The notes under the pieces are model-generated. The model was given only the letters and a program-made list of their open reading frames with translations. It searched no databases and was not told the origin of the DNA. The translations under genes and the position numbers were made by a program. This document shows, in pieces, positions 44,500 to 52,639 of a DNA stretch of 64,000 nt (within the stretch, counting starts at the first letter, position 1; the number at the start of each line of letters is the position of its first letter). This DNA is from Hymenobacter glacieicola (GTDB lineage Bacteria; Bacteroidota; Bacteroidia; Cytophagales; Hymenobacteraceae): contig NZ_BMGS01000001.1 of assembly GCF_014640315.1 (NCBI RefSeq), positions 1 through 64,000 on the forward strand. The letters are read 5' to 3'.

Positions 44500-44543
44500 A
44501 AACCAACCGCCTAGTTCCGCCGGAGCTAGGCGGTTGGTTTTTA
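44500..44543 (+). terminator. Terminator after the endonuclease gene
   Basis: A perfect 14-base stem AACCAACCGCCTAG / CTAGGCGGTTGGTT plus TTT. Confidence 0.85.
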
Positions 44544-44667
44544 ATGCGCTACCCCCCGGATAGTCCTTCGTCAGAAAGCCGGAAACATTCGTCGGCTAAA
44601 GCCTGACATCCATCTTTAAGAATGCGTTATTAGTCTAAATTGAGCAGGTATTTCAGATGGCTCGCTC

Positions 44668-44745
44668 TACCTTTGCCATGAGTGAAGTGAAGAAGCAATT
44701 GAGGGGAAGATAATAGGAGAAGCCGCGCTGCAACGCGGCTTTTCG
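44668..44745 (+). ncRNA. Candidate small RNA: -7 element and terminator without a gene
   Basis: TACCTTTGC (44668-44676) is an exact -7 element. About 45 bases further a hairpin (AAGCCGCG / CGCGGCTT, 44720-44741) with TTTTCGC could end transcription. Only an 11-codon frame lies between (44678-44713). The TTG ahead of the -7 element is 25 bases away, longer than usual, so the promoter is uncertain. Confidence 0.3.
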
Positions 44746-45041
44746 CATTGTAAGGCAGCACCCAAAACTGACTCAGCAGGCAATAGCTGCGGTAACACCT
44801 GTAGCAGCCCAAGGGGCACTACGTTGAACTAGGCTCAGTGAGTAGGAAGTGCCTCTGATTCAGGCAAGCCCGTTCTGCACGGCGTTCTGCGCGTGAGGGC
44901 CACTTAACTTACAACCTGCCTTGCACGCATCCTAGTCAGTAACTGACAAGTCAACTCTAAGGGAGCTAGGTAGCGCTCTAAGCAATTAAGACGGTTGATT
45001 GGCCGACGTCTCGAGTGAGAACTGTTCGAACCGTCGGAAAA

Positions 45042-45093
45042 CACACATGCCACCGGCCCGGAACTCTTGCGTTCCAGACCAGTGGCATGCGTG
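45042..45093 (-). terminator. Nested hairpin after the DUF4468-like gene
   Basis: Outer stem CACACATGCCAC / GTGGCATGCGTG with one mismatch, and an inner GGAAC / GTTCC. It is followed by a short T-run on the minus strand, 27 bases past the stop codon. Confidence 0.5.
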
Positions 45094-45119
45094 AAAACAA
45101 TTTTGAGGGTACGGGTTGC

Positions 45120-45689
45120 TTAGTGTTCGCCGCCTGCTACCCCAACATGTCCTTCGGCCGGCGTGCTGTTCATGTAAGAACGAAACGACATAGCTGCTTC
45201 CGAGGCCAGCGACGACGTCTGGGCCGTTAGGCGACGTTCGTTGTGGGTTTTTTCATTGTTTTTATCGGCCCGAAGCTCAGTTCGATACTCATCAAACGTA
45301 ATAATCTGAGACGGCTGCTTGGGATCCGGCACTACCCGGAAAGAGCCTACGGTGTATTCGTACCCGTTATCGTTGGCCCGGAACACAAAGTCGAACAGCA
45401 CAGTAACCTCTTGGTCTTTGCCTTTATTGTCAACTCGCTTAACCTTGCTGGTGCCGGTTACCCGCACTGTTCCGGTTCCTTCATCGGCTTTCATTCCAGA
45501 TTTAGGACCGTACGCAAACTTGTTTTGAGTCCAGTCCAACGCCCGGCGGTACAGAGCGGTTTTGCCAGCGCCATCAGCGGGCACCCGCTCACTGTACTCG
45601 ATGGGGGCCGGAGCATCGGCTTGAGCTTTTACTTCCGGCGCTAGTGCAAGCATCCCACTCACCAACAAACCTAGTAGCACTTTTTTCAT
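45120..45689 (-). CDS. Secreted DUF4468-like protein
   Basis: A 189-residue exported protein; ATG 45689 opens the signal peptide (VLLGLLVSGMLALAPEVKA). The mature region has the DUF4468 (TBP-like fold) pattern: TALYRRALDWTQNKFAYG, a central strand TVRVTGTSKVKRV, and EVTVLFDFVFRANDNGYEYT, then FDEYRTELRADKNN. Such proteins are common in Bacteroidota; function unknown. An exact -7 element lies 48 bases upstream. Confidence 0.65.
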   Translation of the reverse strand: MKKVLLGLLVSGMLALAPEVKAQADAPAPIEYSERVPADGAGKTALYRRALDWTQNKFAYGPKSGMKADEGTGTVRVTGTSKVKRVDNKGKDQEVTVLFDFVFRANDNGYEYTVGSFRVVPDPKQPSQIITFDEYRTELRADKNNEKTHNERRLTAQTSSLASEAAMSFRSYMNSTPAEGHVGVAGGEH

Positions 45690-45736
45690 ATGGAACTGAG
45701 AAGAAAATGAGAAAATCAAGGAAAAAAGCCTGTGAG

Positions 45737-45745
45737 ACAAAGATA
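45737..45745 (-). promoter_or_regulatory. -7 promoter element of the DUF4468-like gene
   Basis: The minus strand reads TATCTTTGT, an exact TAnnTTTG match, 48 bases ahead of the start codon in an AT-rich region. Confidence 0.55.
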
Positions 45746-46146
45746 ACAGCAACCTATTGGTAGATATAAAAACTATGCCATTATAATTTTGTTAAGATAC
45801 TGGTCGGAAATAATTTTTGTATGTACAAACAGCATTTTTGCTAGCGTTGCTGATGAAAGAATGCATGTTTCATCGGTTTAAGCCGCCTGTGTACACTGTA
45901 GAATTAGCGTAAGTTCCGCAAGTTGAACATTTCTAATAATGGCACCTATTAACTCATTATGAACCGCTGCTGTTGGCGAATACGCAGAAGATGCATAAGG
46001 AGGGCGCATAGGTAGTAATAGTCTACTTGTCTTGTTTGGAACCAGTTGATAGGCAAGGGGATATAGGTAGGATTAGTAAAGTGGTCACGGTACGTGGAAA
46101 ACGAGCTACTTAACAGTTTGGTAACATAAAGTTAACCTGGCTTCTC
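45746..46146. other. AT-rich intergenic stretch
   Basis: About 400 bases upstream of the DUF4468-like gene and of the leader unit at 46147. No frame with protein-like character and no RNA gene seen. Confidence 0.4.
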
Positions 46147-46177
46147 TTGTCGGGTATAAGTGAAGTAGTACTTTTGC
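46147..46177 (+). promoter_or_regulatory. Full Bacteroidota-type promoter
   Basis: TTG (46147-46149), a 19-base spacer and TACTTTTGC (46169-46177): both elements exact at the ideal distance. This is the best promoter match in the window. Expected start of transcription is near 46184. Confidence 0.7.
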
Positions 46178-46183
46178 GACGTG

Positions 46184-46332
46184 CTTCACCTCAATCAATA
46201 TCCATTGAAGAAGCGCGGGACCCTTCAGGAAAGCGTCCTGCGAGATGACCGGAAGGTTGTTTCCCCCGTTAATTCCTTCGTTTTCACTGGTTTTGCCGCT
46301 TTTACCGCTTCGGTTTTCGAAGCGGTTTTTTT
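46184..46332 (+). ncRNA. Structured leader or small RNA ending in a terminator
   Basis: About 150 bases between a full promoter and a strong terminator. A hairpin CGCGGGAC / GTCCTGCG (46214-46221 with 46235-46242) sits in the middle, and the segment ACCGGAAGGTTGTTTCCCCC follows it. I could not match it to a known riboswitch, 6S, SRP or tmRNA. It may be an attenuating leader for the 44-codon frame after the terminator, or an independent small RNA. Confidence 0.45.
46305..46332 (+). terminator. Terminator of the leader RNA
   Basis: Stem CCGCTTCG / CGAAGCGG with a GTTTT loop, followed by seven Ts. Confidence 0.85.
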
Positions 46333-46415
46333 GTGCCCCTAGGTGCGGATAAGCTGCTCGAAATCAGCACGTTTTCTCTCATTTTCAAGGCCTTTACACC
46401 CCTACCGGTAAACTC

Positions 46416-46550
46416 ATGAACGACACCACTACCCTGGCCCAGCAGATGGTAACCGCTCCTGTTGCCAGCCGCCACGTAAACCTGGGCAAGGACCCCAAGC
46501 GGATAGCACCCGGTTGTCGGCCGGGCGCTTTGCTTTTGTTGGCTGATTGA
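46416..46550 (+). CDS. 44-residue frame between two terminator-like hairpins
   Basis: ATG 46416 to TGA 46548-46550. The first 32 codons look protein-like (NDTTTLAQQMVTAPVASRHV, then NLGKDPKRIAPG), but the last 12 lie in a GC hairpin (46506-46528) followed by T-rich sequence. This suggests a gene cut short, or a short regulatory peptide. It follows the leader and terminator by 83 bases. No family recognised; it may be a remnant. Confidence 0.3.
   Translation: MNDTTTLAQQMVTAPVASRHVNLGKDPKRIAPGCRPGALLLLAD
46506..46540 (+). terminator. Hairpin with T-rich tail inside the 44-residue frame
   Basis: GCACCCGG / CCGGGCGC (one mismatch) with a 7-base loop, followed by TTTGCTTTTG. The tail and position fit a terminator. 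Confidence 0.45.
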
Positions 46551-46567
46551 TTTAATAAAAAGTACGT

Positions 46568-46653
46568 CCTGCTGAGCTCTGCGAAGCATCTGTATCGTGA
46601 GTAACTCAATCGTTACAACGAAACAGTAAAGATGCTTTGCCAAGTGCAGCAGG
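46568..46653. repeat. Dispersed palindrome, copy 4
   Basis: Arms of 24 bases at 46568-46591 (CCTGCTGAGCTCTGCGAAGC...) and 46630-46653 pair with several mismatches. The left arm shares GCTGAGCT-(N)-CGAAGCATCT with copy 5 at 59135. Confidence 0.65.
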
Positions 46654-46921
46654 ATGGTCCGATTACATCCTGAAATAACCCGTTACCTACCCAACAGCGG
46701 CAACGGGGCGGGGTGGCGCAAGGCTGCGGGGTGATAGTAAATCAGGGGGGATTCTGACGTATGTCGGTCCGCGAATTGGCCACCCCGTGTTTTCGGGGCA
46801 GTACTAAGCTAGTGGTTTGGCTGCCTCGGGCCTCGGCCGGGGGTAGCGTACTCATCCGATATTGCCGGCCGCACCTGGCTTTGGCGGGGCGCGGCCGGCA
46901 ACATCATAACATTTTCAACCT
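46654..46921. other. Leader region of the nucleotide cluster
   Basis: Between the palindrome and the pyrD-like gene. A hairpin TTGCCGGCCGC / GCGGCCGGCAA lies at about 46862-46902, some 20 bases before the ATG, with no T-run. It might influence translation start. No gene or promoter match seen. Confidence 0.4.
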
Positions 46922-47767
46922 ATGCAACTCGGCAAAATCACGCTACAGAATCCGGTGTGCCTGGCGGCTGCCTCTTGGCAGCTGGATGGCACGGGCTACG
47001 AGCGGCTAGGGGCCATTTTCACCCGCACCGTCACGATGGAGCCGAAGCCCGGCCTCTACGAGGAAGGTATCTGGCAAGTCGCCGACCAGACCCTGCTCAA
47101 CGCCACTCACATGCGCACCGAAAGCGCCGAGATTCTGGTGCAGGAACACCTGCCCACCCTGCGGCGCCACGGGGTGCCGGTGTTTGTGAGCATCACGGCT
47201 CCCGGTATTCCGGGTTTTCGCAAAATTGCGCGCTTTCTGGCCCGCGAAGCGGCTGAGCTGATAGCTGGGGTAGAAGTGTACATGGCCCAGCCCGACACGG
47301 AGAAAGGCGAGGAACTGAACGCCAAGTTTGTGCGCGAAGCCACCCAGGCCGTACGCAACGAACTGGGGCCCGAGGCCGCCGTTATTGTGAAGCTGCCGCC
47401 CTGGCCGGAGCACATCAGGGGCTTAGCCCTGGGTGCCCAGGAAGGCGGCGCTACCGCCCTGGCGGCTACCAACCTGCTCAAAGCCCTGCACCTACCCGAC
47501 GATGCCACGGCCGCGCCTATAGCCGGTGGCCTCTCCGGCGAGGCGCTCCGGCCCGTGGCCCTGCGCTGCGTGTGGGAGCTGGCGCACGACGCGCGCATTA
47601 CGCTGCCCATCTTCGGGACGGGCGGGGTGTTCACGGCCAGCCATGTGACGGACTACTTGCGCTGCGGGGCCAGTGCCGTGCAAATTGCCAGTGGCGAGTG
47701 GCTGGAACCCGGCATTTCAGCCCGGCTGGCCGCCGAGTGCGGCCACTTGGTGCCAGCGAGTTTGTAA
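46922..47767 (+). CDS. Dihydroorotate-dehydrogenase-like protein lacking the catalytic cysteine
   Basis: A 281-residue TIM-barrel flavoprotein of class 1 dihydroorotate dehydrogenase type. It opens with LGKITLQNPVCLAAASW, has the FMN-contact VKLPPW, AATNLLKA, GGLSGEALRPVALRCVWELA and FGTGGVFTASHVTDYLRCGA. The active loop, normally N-(I/V)-S-(C/S)-P-N, reads Y120-M-A-Q123-P-D125, so the catalytic Cys/Ser and both asparagines are changed. Since pyrF and pyrE follow directly, a role in pyrimidine synthesis is likely, but standard activity is doubtful. The true PyrD may be elsewhere. Confidence 0.65.
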   Translation: MQLGKITLQNPVCLAAASWQLDGTGYERLGAIFTRTVTMEPKPGLYEEGIWQVADQTLLNATHMRTESAEILVQEHLPTLRRHGVPVFVSITAPGIPGFRKIARFLAREAAELIAGVEVYMAQPDTEKGEELNAKFVREATQAVRNELGPEAAVIVKLPPWPEHIRGLALGAQEGGATALAATNLLKALHLPDDATAAPIAGGLSGEALRPVALRCVWELAHDARITLPIFGTGGVFTASHVTDYLRCGASAVQIASGEWLEPGISARLAAECGHLVPASL

Positions 47768-47878
47768 CACGAAACAGTACTTCGCGAATTACTTGCGCTA
47801 ACCGGCACCTGCCACTGTATATAGAGTAGTCGTTCTTACGCTCGCGAAGTGCAACTTCGCGTTACACCTGCCCACCCC

Positions 47879-48664
47879 ATGCAAAAGCTTATTTCCCGCA
47901 CCCAAGCTGCCAACTCCCTGCTTTGCGTCGGGCTTGACCCGGTAGGGGAGGACGCGCAGGTGGCGCGCCGCCTGGCCGAGGTCATCGACCAGACCAGCGA
48001 GTACGCCGCCGCTTTCAAACCCAACCTGGCGTTTTTCCTGAGTCGGGAAGACGGGGTGAAGCTGCTGCGGGACACCGTGCAGCGCATTCCCGAAAGCATT
48101 CCGGTGATTCTGGACGGTAAGTTCGGCGACATTGCCAACACCGCCGACCACTACGCCCGTTTCGCCTACGACGTTATCGGGGCCGACGGCGTGACGGTGA
48201 ATCCCTACATGGGCGACGATGCCATTGTGCCTTTCGCCCGGCCCGGCAAGCTGGTGTTCGTACTGGCCAAAACCAGCAACAAACCGGCGCATTCCCTGCA
48301 AGATGTGGCCCTCACCCGCGGCGGCACCCTCTCAGACTGCGCTGCCCGCGTGACCCGGAAGCTTGATGAGCAGCACGGCGGCATCGGGCTGGTCGTAGGG
48401 GCCACTAACCCCGAAGCCGTAGCGCGCATCCGCAGCCTTACGCCGGAGCAGTGGTTCCTGGTGCCCGGCGTCGGCGCCCAGGGCGGCGACCTGCAGGCCA
48501 CGTTGAAAGCCGGCCTGCGGCCCGACGGCTCCGGCCTTCTCATTAATACCTCGCGCGCCCTGTGGCAAGCAACCGACGCCGGCGCCGCCGCGCGGGAGCT
48601 AGTCAAGCAGATCAACCAATTCCGCCCGGTCGTAGAGACGCAACATATTGCGTCTCCTCGTTGA
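47879..48664 (+). CDS. pyrF: Orotidine 5'-phosphate decarboxylase, type 2
   Basis: A 261-residue enzyme that turns OMP into UMP, the last step of pyrimidine synthesis. ATG 47879 gives the family start QKLISRTQAANSLLCVGLDP; an upstream GTG is rejected. The active site shows Asp79, Lys81 and Asp84 in LDGKFGDIANTAD, and VPGVGAQGGD and SGLLINTSRA bind phosphate. The last residues (VVETQHIASPR) and the stop codon come from a palindromic element that begins at 48632, so the native end has been replaced. Confidence 0.9.
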   Translation: MQKLISRTQAANSLLCVGLDPVGEDAQVARRLAEVIDQTSEYAAAFKPNLAFFLSREDGVKLLRDTVQRIPESIPVILDGKFGDIANTADHYARFAYDVIGADGVTVNPYMGDDAIVPFARPGKLVFVLAKTSNKPAHSLQDVALTRGGTLSDCAARVTRKLDEQHGGIGLVVGATNPEAVARIRSLTPEQWFLVPGVGAQGGDLQATLKAGLRPDGSGLLINTSRALWQATDAGAAARELVKQINQFRPVVETQHIASPR

Positions 48665-48746
48665 ACGGCCGGCTAGAACAACAGGACCTGCTCTACCTAA
48701 GAGAGCAACCTCAGCAACGACGAGACGCAAAATATTGCGTCTCTAC
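48632..48746. repeat. Palindromic element (GAGACGCAA family), copy A
   Basis: About 115 bases from GTAGAGACGCAA to TTGCGTCTCTAC. Each end holds a 22-base palindrome (GAGACGCAACATATTGCGTC... at 48635-48656 and GAGACGCAAAATATTGCGTC... at 48722-48743), with GTTGAACGGC and about 55 more bases between. The left end overlaps the last codons of pyrF; the rest lies between pyrF and pyrE. A shorter copy is inside purL. Confidence 0.85.
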
Positions 48747-48783
48747 AGCGTTCCGTTCACACCTTATATACTAGAGTAGACCC

Positions 48784-49398
48784 TTGACTTCCCCCCAACC
48801 CACCTTCACCCCCGAAACCCTGGAGCAGCAATTGTTGCAGGAGGACGCGCTGCTGCGCGGGCACTTCCGCCTGTCCTCCGGCCTGCACTCCGACACCTAC
48901 GTGCAATGCGCCCGGTTCCTGTGCCGCCCCGACCTGGCGGCCCCGGCTGCGGCGGAGTTGGCCCGACTAATTCAGGAGGCCGGATTACAGCCCGACGTAG
49001 TGGTAGGCCCGGCCATGGGCGGCGTGGTGATTGGCTACGAGCTGGCCCGGCAGCTGGGTGTGCCCGGCATCTTCACGGAGCGCGACGATGCGGGGCAGAT
49101 GACCCTGCGGCGGGGCTTTACGGTGGAGCCGGGCCAGAAAATTGTTATTGCCGAAGACGTCGTGACTACTGGCAAGAGCACCAAGGAAGTAGCGCGGGTG
49201 TTGGAGGGGCTGGGCGCAAAAGTTTTGGCCGTGGCCAGTTTAATTGACCGCACGGGTGCCCAAGCTGAGCTAAGTTTTCCGAACTTTGCCCTGCTGCCGG
49301 TTACGGCGGCCACCTACGCACCCGATGATTGTCCGCTTTGCCGGTCAGGTATTCCGGTGGTGAAACCCGGCTCTCGGCCGGAAAAAGCGTTTTCTTAA
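48784..49398 (+). CDS. pyrE: Orotate phosphoribosyltransferase
   Basis: A 204-residue enzyme joining orotate to PRPP to form OMP. No ATG is available; TTG 48784 is the likely start. The PRPP-binding loop is KIVIAEDVVTTGKSTKE, with TERDDAGQMTLRRGF, VVGPAMGGVVIGYELAR and FRLSSGLHSDTYVQ as further family stretches. It acts between the dehydrogenase step and PyrF, whose gene is just upstream. Confidence 0.9.
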   Translation: MTSPQPTFTPETLEQQLLQEDALLRGHFRLSSGLHSDTYVQCARFLCRPDLAAPAAAELARLIQEAGLQPDVVVGPAMGGVVIGYELARQLGVPGIFTERDDAGQMTLRRGFTVEPGQKIVIAEDVVTTGKSTKEVARVLEGLGAKVLAVASLIDRTGAQAELSFPNFALLPVTAATYAPDDCPLCRSGIPVVKPGSRPEKAFS

Positions 49399-49523
49399 AC
49401 CTACCGCAGTGGCAATCGGCCCGCGGCAAGGCATTTTCGGCGTACCTCCGCGCGAGGTGTGCTTCCTCACGCAGGCGACTGGCTTAGGCGTGGGAACCCG
49501 AAAAATAGATAACCACTCATCTT

Positions 49524-52500
49524 TTGGACGCTACCCAAAGAACCTTTCAGCTTCTGCTCAAGCCCGGCCAACATGATGGTGAGGGCCACCGTGTAGCCGA
49601 AGCTGCCCACCGCCACCTCGGCCTGACCACGGGCCGGGTGCAAAGCACCGCTCTCTACACGGTGCGCTACCCCGTAACGGGCGAGCAACTGCGCGACTTC
49701 GCCACCCATTGCCTTCAGGATCCGGTACTGCACGACGTGGCCCTCGACGAGTTCCGCCACGGCGCCGACTACAAAAGCTACATCCTCGTCGCTAAGCTGC
49801 CCGGGGTCACCGACGACGAAGGCATTTCGGCGCAGAACGCCCTCGGCGACTTCCTGAACCAGCCGCTGGATACGCATACCCAGCACATCTTCAGCAAACG
49901 GCTCTACTTCCTGGAGCACGAGCTGCCCGAGAGTAGTCTGCGCCAGCTGGCCGAAGAGCTGCTCGGCAACAAAATGATTAACCGCTTCGAGGTCGGCCCC
50001 ATCGCCCAGATTCGCGACTACACGCCGCGGCCGGGCGGTGGGGCCGAATCCATTACGGACACCGTGCGCCTCGTTGGCCTCTCGGATGAAGAGCTGGTGA
50101 AGCTGTCGAAAGACAACCTCTACGCCCTGAACCTGGAGGAAATGCGCGCCGTGCGCGACCATTACACCAGCATGGCCGAGGAGCGCCGGGCCGCCGGCCT
50201 ACCCCCGGACCCCACCGACTGCGAGCTGGAAATCATTGCCCAGACCTGGTCGGAGCACTGCAAGCACAAGGAGTTCAGCGCCGTTATTAAGTATCGGGAT
50301 GCAGACACGGGCGAGGAGTTTGAAGTCGACTCCTTGTTTAAGACCTACATCAAAAACGCTACCGCCGAGGTAGACCGCCAGCTGCGCGCCAACGGCAACG
50401 ACTGGCTGATTAAGGTATTCAGCGACAATGCCGGGGCCGTGCGCATCAACCCCGAGTCGTTGTTCGTGTGGAAGGTGGAAACCCACAATTCGCCCTCGGC
50501 CATCGACCCCTACGGCGGCGCCATTACCGGCATCCTGGGCAACAACCGCGACCCGCTGGCGACTGGCATCGGGGGCGCGAAGCTGCTGTTCAATACCAAC
50601 GTGCTCTGCTTCGGCAACCCCGAGTTCAACGGCACCTTGCTGAGCAACCAGCTCCACCCACGCCGCATTTTTGAAGGAGTCCGCAAAGGCATTGAGGATG
50701 GCGGTAACAAGTCGGGCGTGCCGACAGTGAACGGGGCCATTGTGTTCGATGACCGGTACGCGGGTAAGCCGCTCGTGTACTGCGGCACCGGCGCCGTGAT
50801 GCCCATGCAGCTGGCCGGCCTCGACTCCTGGGAAAAGAACATTGACGCCCAGGACCGCATCATCATGGCCGGGGGCCGGGTGGGCAAGGACGGCATCCAC
50901 GGCGCTACCTTCTCCAGCATTGAGCTGGACGAAACTTCACCCGCCACGGCCGTGCAGATTGGCTCGCCCATCACCCAGAAGCTGGCCATGGACTTCCTGA
51001 TCCTGGCTACCCGCCGCGGCCTGATCAAGTGCAGCACCGATAACGGCGCGGGCGGCTTGTCGTCGAGCATCGGGGAGCTGGCTACTATCAGCGGCGGGGC
51101 CGTGGTGGAGCTGGAAAAAGTGCCGCTAAAGTACCCCGGTCTGCGCCCCTGGGAAATCTTCGTGTCGGAGTCGCAGGAGCGGTTTTCGCTGGCCGTGGAA
51201 CCGAGCAAGATGACCGAGTTAATGGCCCTGGGCCAGGAAATGGAAGTGGAGTTGACGGATATCGGCTACTTCACCTCCGATGGCAGCCTCGACGTGCGCT
51301 TCGACGGTGAGTCGGTGGCGCGCCTCGACATGGAATTCCTGCACAACGGCGTACCGCGCAAAGTGCTGGAAGCCGAGTGGCAGAAGCCTGCGGCCCAGGA
51401 GCCCAAGGTGGAGCTCCGTTGGGAAGGTAGAGACGCAATATTTTGCGTCTCCCCATTGAACGACTCACTTAAACACTATCAGCAGACGGAAGACGCAAAA
51501 TATTGCGTCTCTACAACGGACGTGCTGAGCCGCCTGCTGGGTAGCCTCAACATCTGCTCCCGCGAGTCGGTAATTCGGCAGTACGACCACGAGGTGAAGG
51601 GCCGCACCATCATCAAGCCGCTCATGGGCGCTACCGGGCAGGCCCCGCAGGATGCCGCCGTGGTGCGTTTCAACTTTGAGAGCTGGGAAGGGGTAGCCGT
51701 GAGCAATGGCATTCTGCCCCGCTTCGGCGACCTGGACGCCTATGATATGTCGGCTGGGGCGTTTGACGAGGCCGTGCGCCAGATTGTAGCGGTGGGGGGG
51801 AAGCTGCCCAACCTCAGCTACGGCGACGGCAACTTCTGGTCCGTGAACGACAACTTCTGCGTGCCCGACTCGGTGTACGACCCCGCTACCAACCCCGACG
51901 GCAAGCTCAAGCTGGCCAAGCTGGTGCGCATGTGCCAGGCCCTGCGCGATGCCACGGCGGCCTACTGCATCCCGCTCACCTCGGGCAAGGACTCGATGAA
52001 GAACGACTTCAAGGCCGACGGCGTGAAGATTTCCGTTCCACCGACGGTCTTGTACTCGATGACCGCCAAAATCGAAGACGTCCGCCGCACCATCACCTCC
52101 GACTTCAAGCAAGCCGACGACGTGGTGTACCTGCTGGGCGAAACCTACGACGAGCTGGGCGGCTCGGAGTTCTACCAGCTCTTCGGCGAGCTGGGCGCCA
52201 ACGTACCCAAGGTGCGGTTCGAAGAAGCCAAAGCCCTCTACACGCTGATGGGCCAGGCCAACGACCAGGGCCTCATCCAATCCTGCCACGACTTGTCGGA
52301 TGGCGGTTTGGCCGTGGCCCTGGCCGAAGCCACGTTTGGTCACGGCTTTGGGGCGGAGGTAGAGCTGCCGGAAGGCCTGCCAGTGCACGTGCAGCTGTTC
52401 TCGGAGTCACACTCCCGGTTCGTGGCTACGGTGGCGCCTGAGGATGTAGTGGCGTTTGAGCAGCACTTTGGCACTCGTGCTACCCGCCTCGGTTGGGTAA

Positions 52501-52637
52501 CGCAAAACGGTCAATTGCATGTGCGGCAGTCTGGCAAAACCATCATTTCGGCCAGCACCGCCGCCCTGCGTTACGAGTGGACCAACGGCCCGGTGAACCG
52601 CATCATCGGCTTCGGCCAGCACGAAACCGTACAATAA
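49524..52637 (+). CDS. purL: Phosphoribosylformylglycinamidine synthase, synthetase part
   Basis: A 1037-residue enzyme making FGAM from FGAR with ATP and ammonia. The start is TTG 49524; an in-frame stop lies six codons upstream and there is no ATG. Residues 1-170 are a PurS-like duplicated region, followed by the synthetase core (TWSEHCKHKEFSAVI, ETHNSPSAIDPYGGA, GGNKSGVPTVNGAIVF, LTSGKDSMKND). Glutamine amidotransferase is separate (PurQ). Between KVELRWE and VLSRLLGSLNICSRES an insert of about 30 residues (GRDAIFCVSPLND... DAKYCVSTT) is encoded by a palindromic element. Confidence 0.9.
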   Translation: MDATQRTFQLLLKPGQHDGEGHRVAEAAHRHLGLTTGRVQSTALYTVRYPVTGEQLRDFATHCLQDPVLHDVALDEFRHGADYKSYILVAKLPGVTDDEGISAQNALGDFLNQPLDTHTQHIFSKRLYFLEHELPESSLRQLAEELLGNKMINRFEVGPIAQIRDYTPRPGGGAESITDTVRLVGLSDEELVKLSKDNLYALNLEEMRAVRDHYTSMAEERRAAGLPPDPTDCELEIIAQTWSEHCKHKEFSAVIKYRDADTGEEFEVDSLFKTYIKNATAEVDRQLRANGNDWLIKVFSDNAGAVRINPESLFVWKVETHNSPSAIDPYGGAITGILGNNRDPLATGIGGAKLLFNTNVLCFGNPEFNGTLLSNQLHPRRIFEGVRKGIEDGGNKSGVPTVNGAIVFDDRYAGKPLVYCGTGAVMPMQLAGLDSWEKNIDAQDRIIMAGGRVGKDGIHGATFSSIELDETSPATAVQIGSPITQKLAMDFLILATRRGLIKCSTDNGAGGLSSSIGELATISGGAVVELEKVPLKYPGLRPWEIFVSESQERFSLAVEPSKMTELMALGQEMEVELTDIGYFTSDGSLDVRFDGESVARLDMEFLHNGVPRKVLEAEWQKPAAQEPKVELRWEGRDAIFCVSPLNDSLKHYQQTEDAKYCVSTTDVLSRLLGSLNICSRESVIRQYDHEVKGRTIIKPLMGATGQAPQDAAVVRFNFESWEGVAVSNGILPRFGDLDAYDMSAGAFDEAVRQIVAVGGKLPNLSYGDGNFWSVNDNFCVPDSVYDPATNPDGKLKLAKLVRMCQALRDATAAYCIPLTSGKDSMKNDFKADGVKISVPPTVLYSMTAKIEDVRRTITSDFKQADDVVYLLGETYDELGGSEFYQLFGELGANVPKVRFEEAKALYTLMGQANDQGLIQSCHDLSDGGLAVALAEATFGHGFGAEVELPEGLPVHVQLFSESHSRFVATVAPEDVVAFEQHFGTRATRLGWVTQNGQLHVRQSGKTIISASTAALRYEWTNGPVNRIIGFGQHETVQ
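51427..51514. repeat. Palindromic element (GAGACGCAA family), copy B, in frame inside purL
   Basis: 88 bases from GTAGAGACGCAA to TTGCGTCTCTAC, with a palindrome at each end and CCATTGAACGACTC near the left one, like CTCGTTGAACGGCC in copy A. Read through as codons without a stop, it adds about 30 residues to PurL. Confidence 0.85.
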
Positions 52638-52639
52638 GC

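Larger units (their letters stand above)
44544..45119. other. Intergenic region with a possible short transcript
   Basis: About 575 bases with no clear protein gene. It holds the promoter-plus-hairpin unit at 44668-44745 and a nested hairpin at 45042-45093; the part in between (about 44750-45030) shows nothing recognisable. Confidence 0.45.

Noticed and set aside
46184-46300. 4.5S (SRP) RNA because of CCGGAAGG
   Set aside because: The surrounding stem and the AGCAG part of the SRP domain IV loop are missing.
46184-46332. SAM, cobalamin, TPP, fluoride, c-di-GMP or guanidine riboswitch
   Set aside because: I compared the segment from memory with the consensus cores of these classes and found no convincing match; only an unknown class remains possible.
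46302-46643. 113-residue minus-strand frame as a gene
   Set aside because: It runs antisense through a terminator and a dispersed palindrome, has no recognisable motif, and its composition follows those structures.
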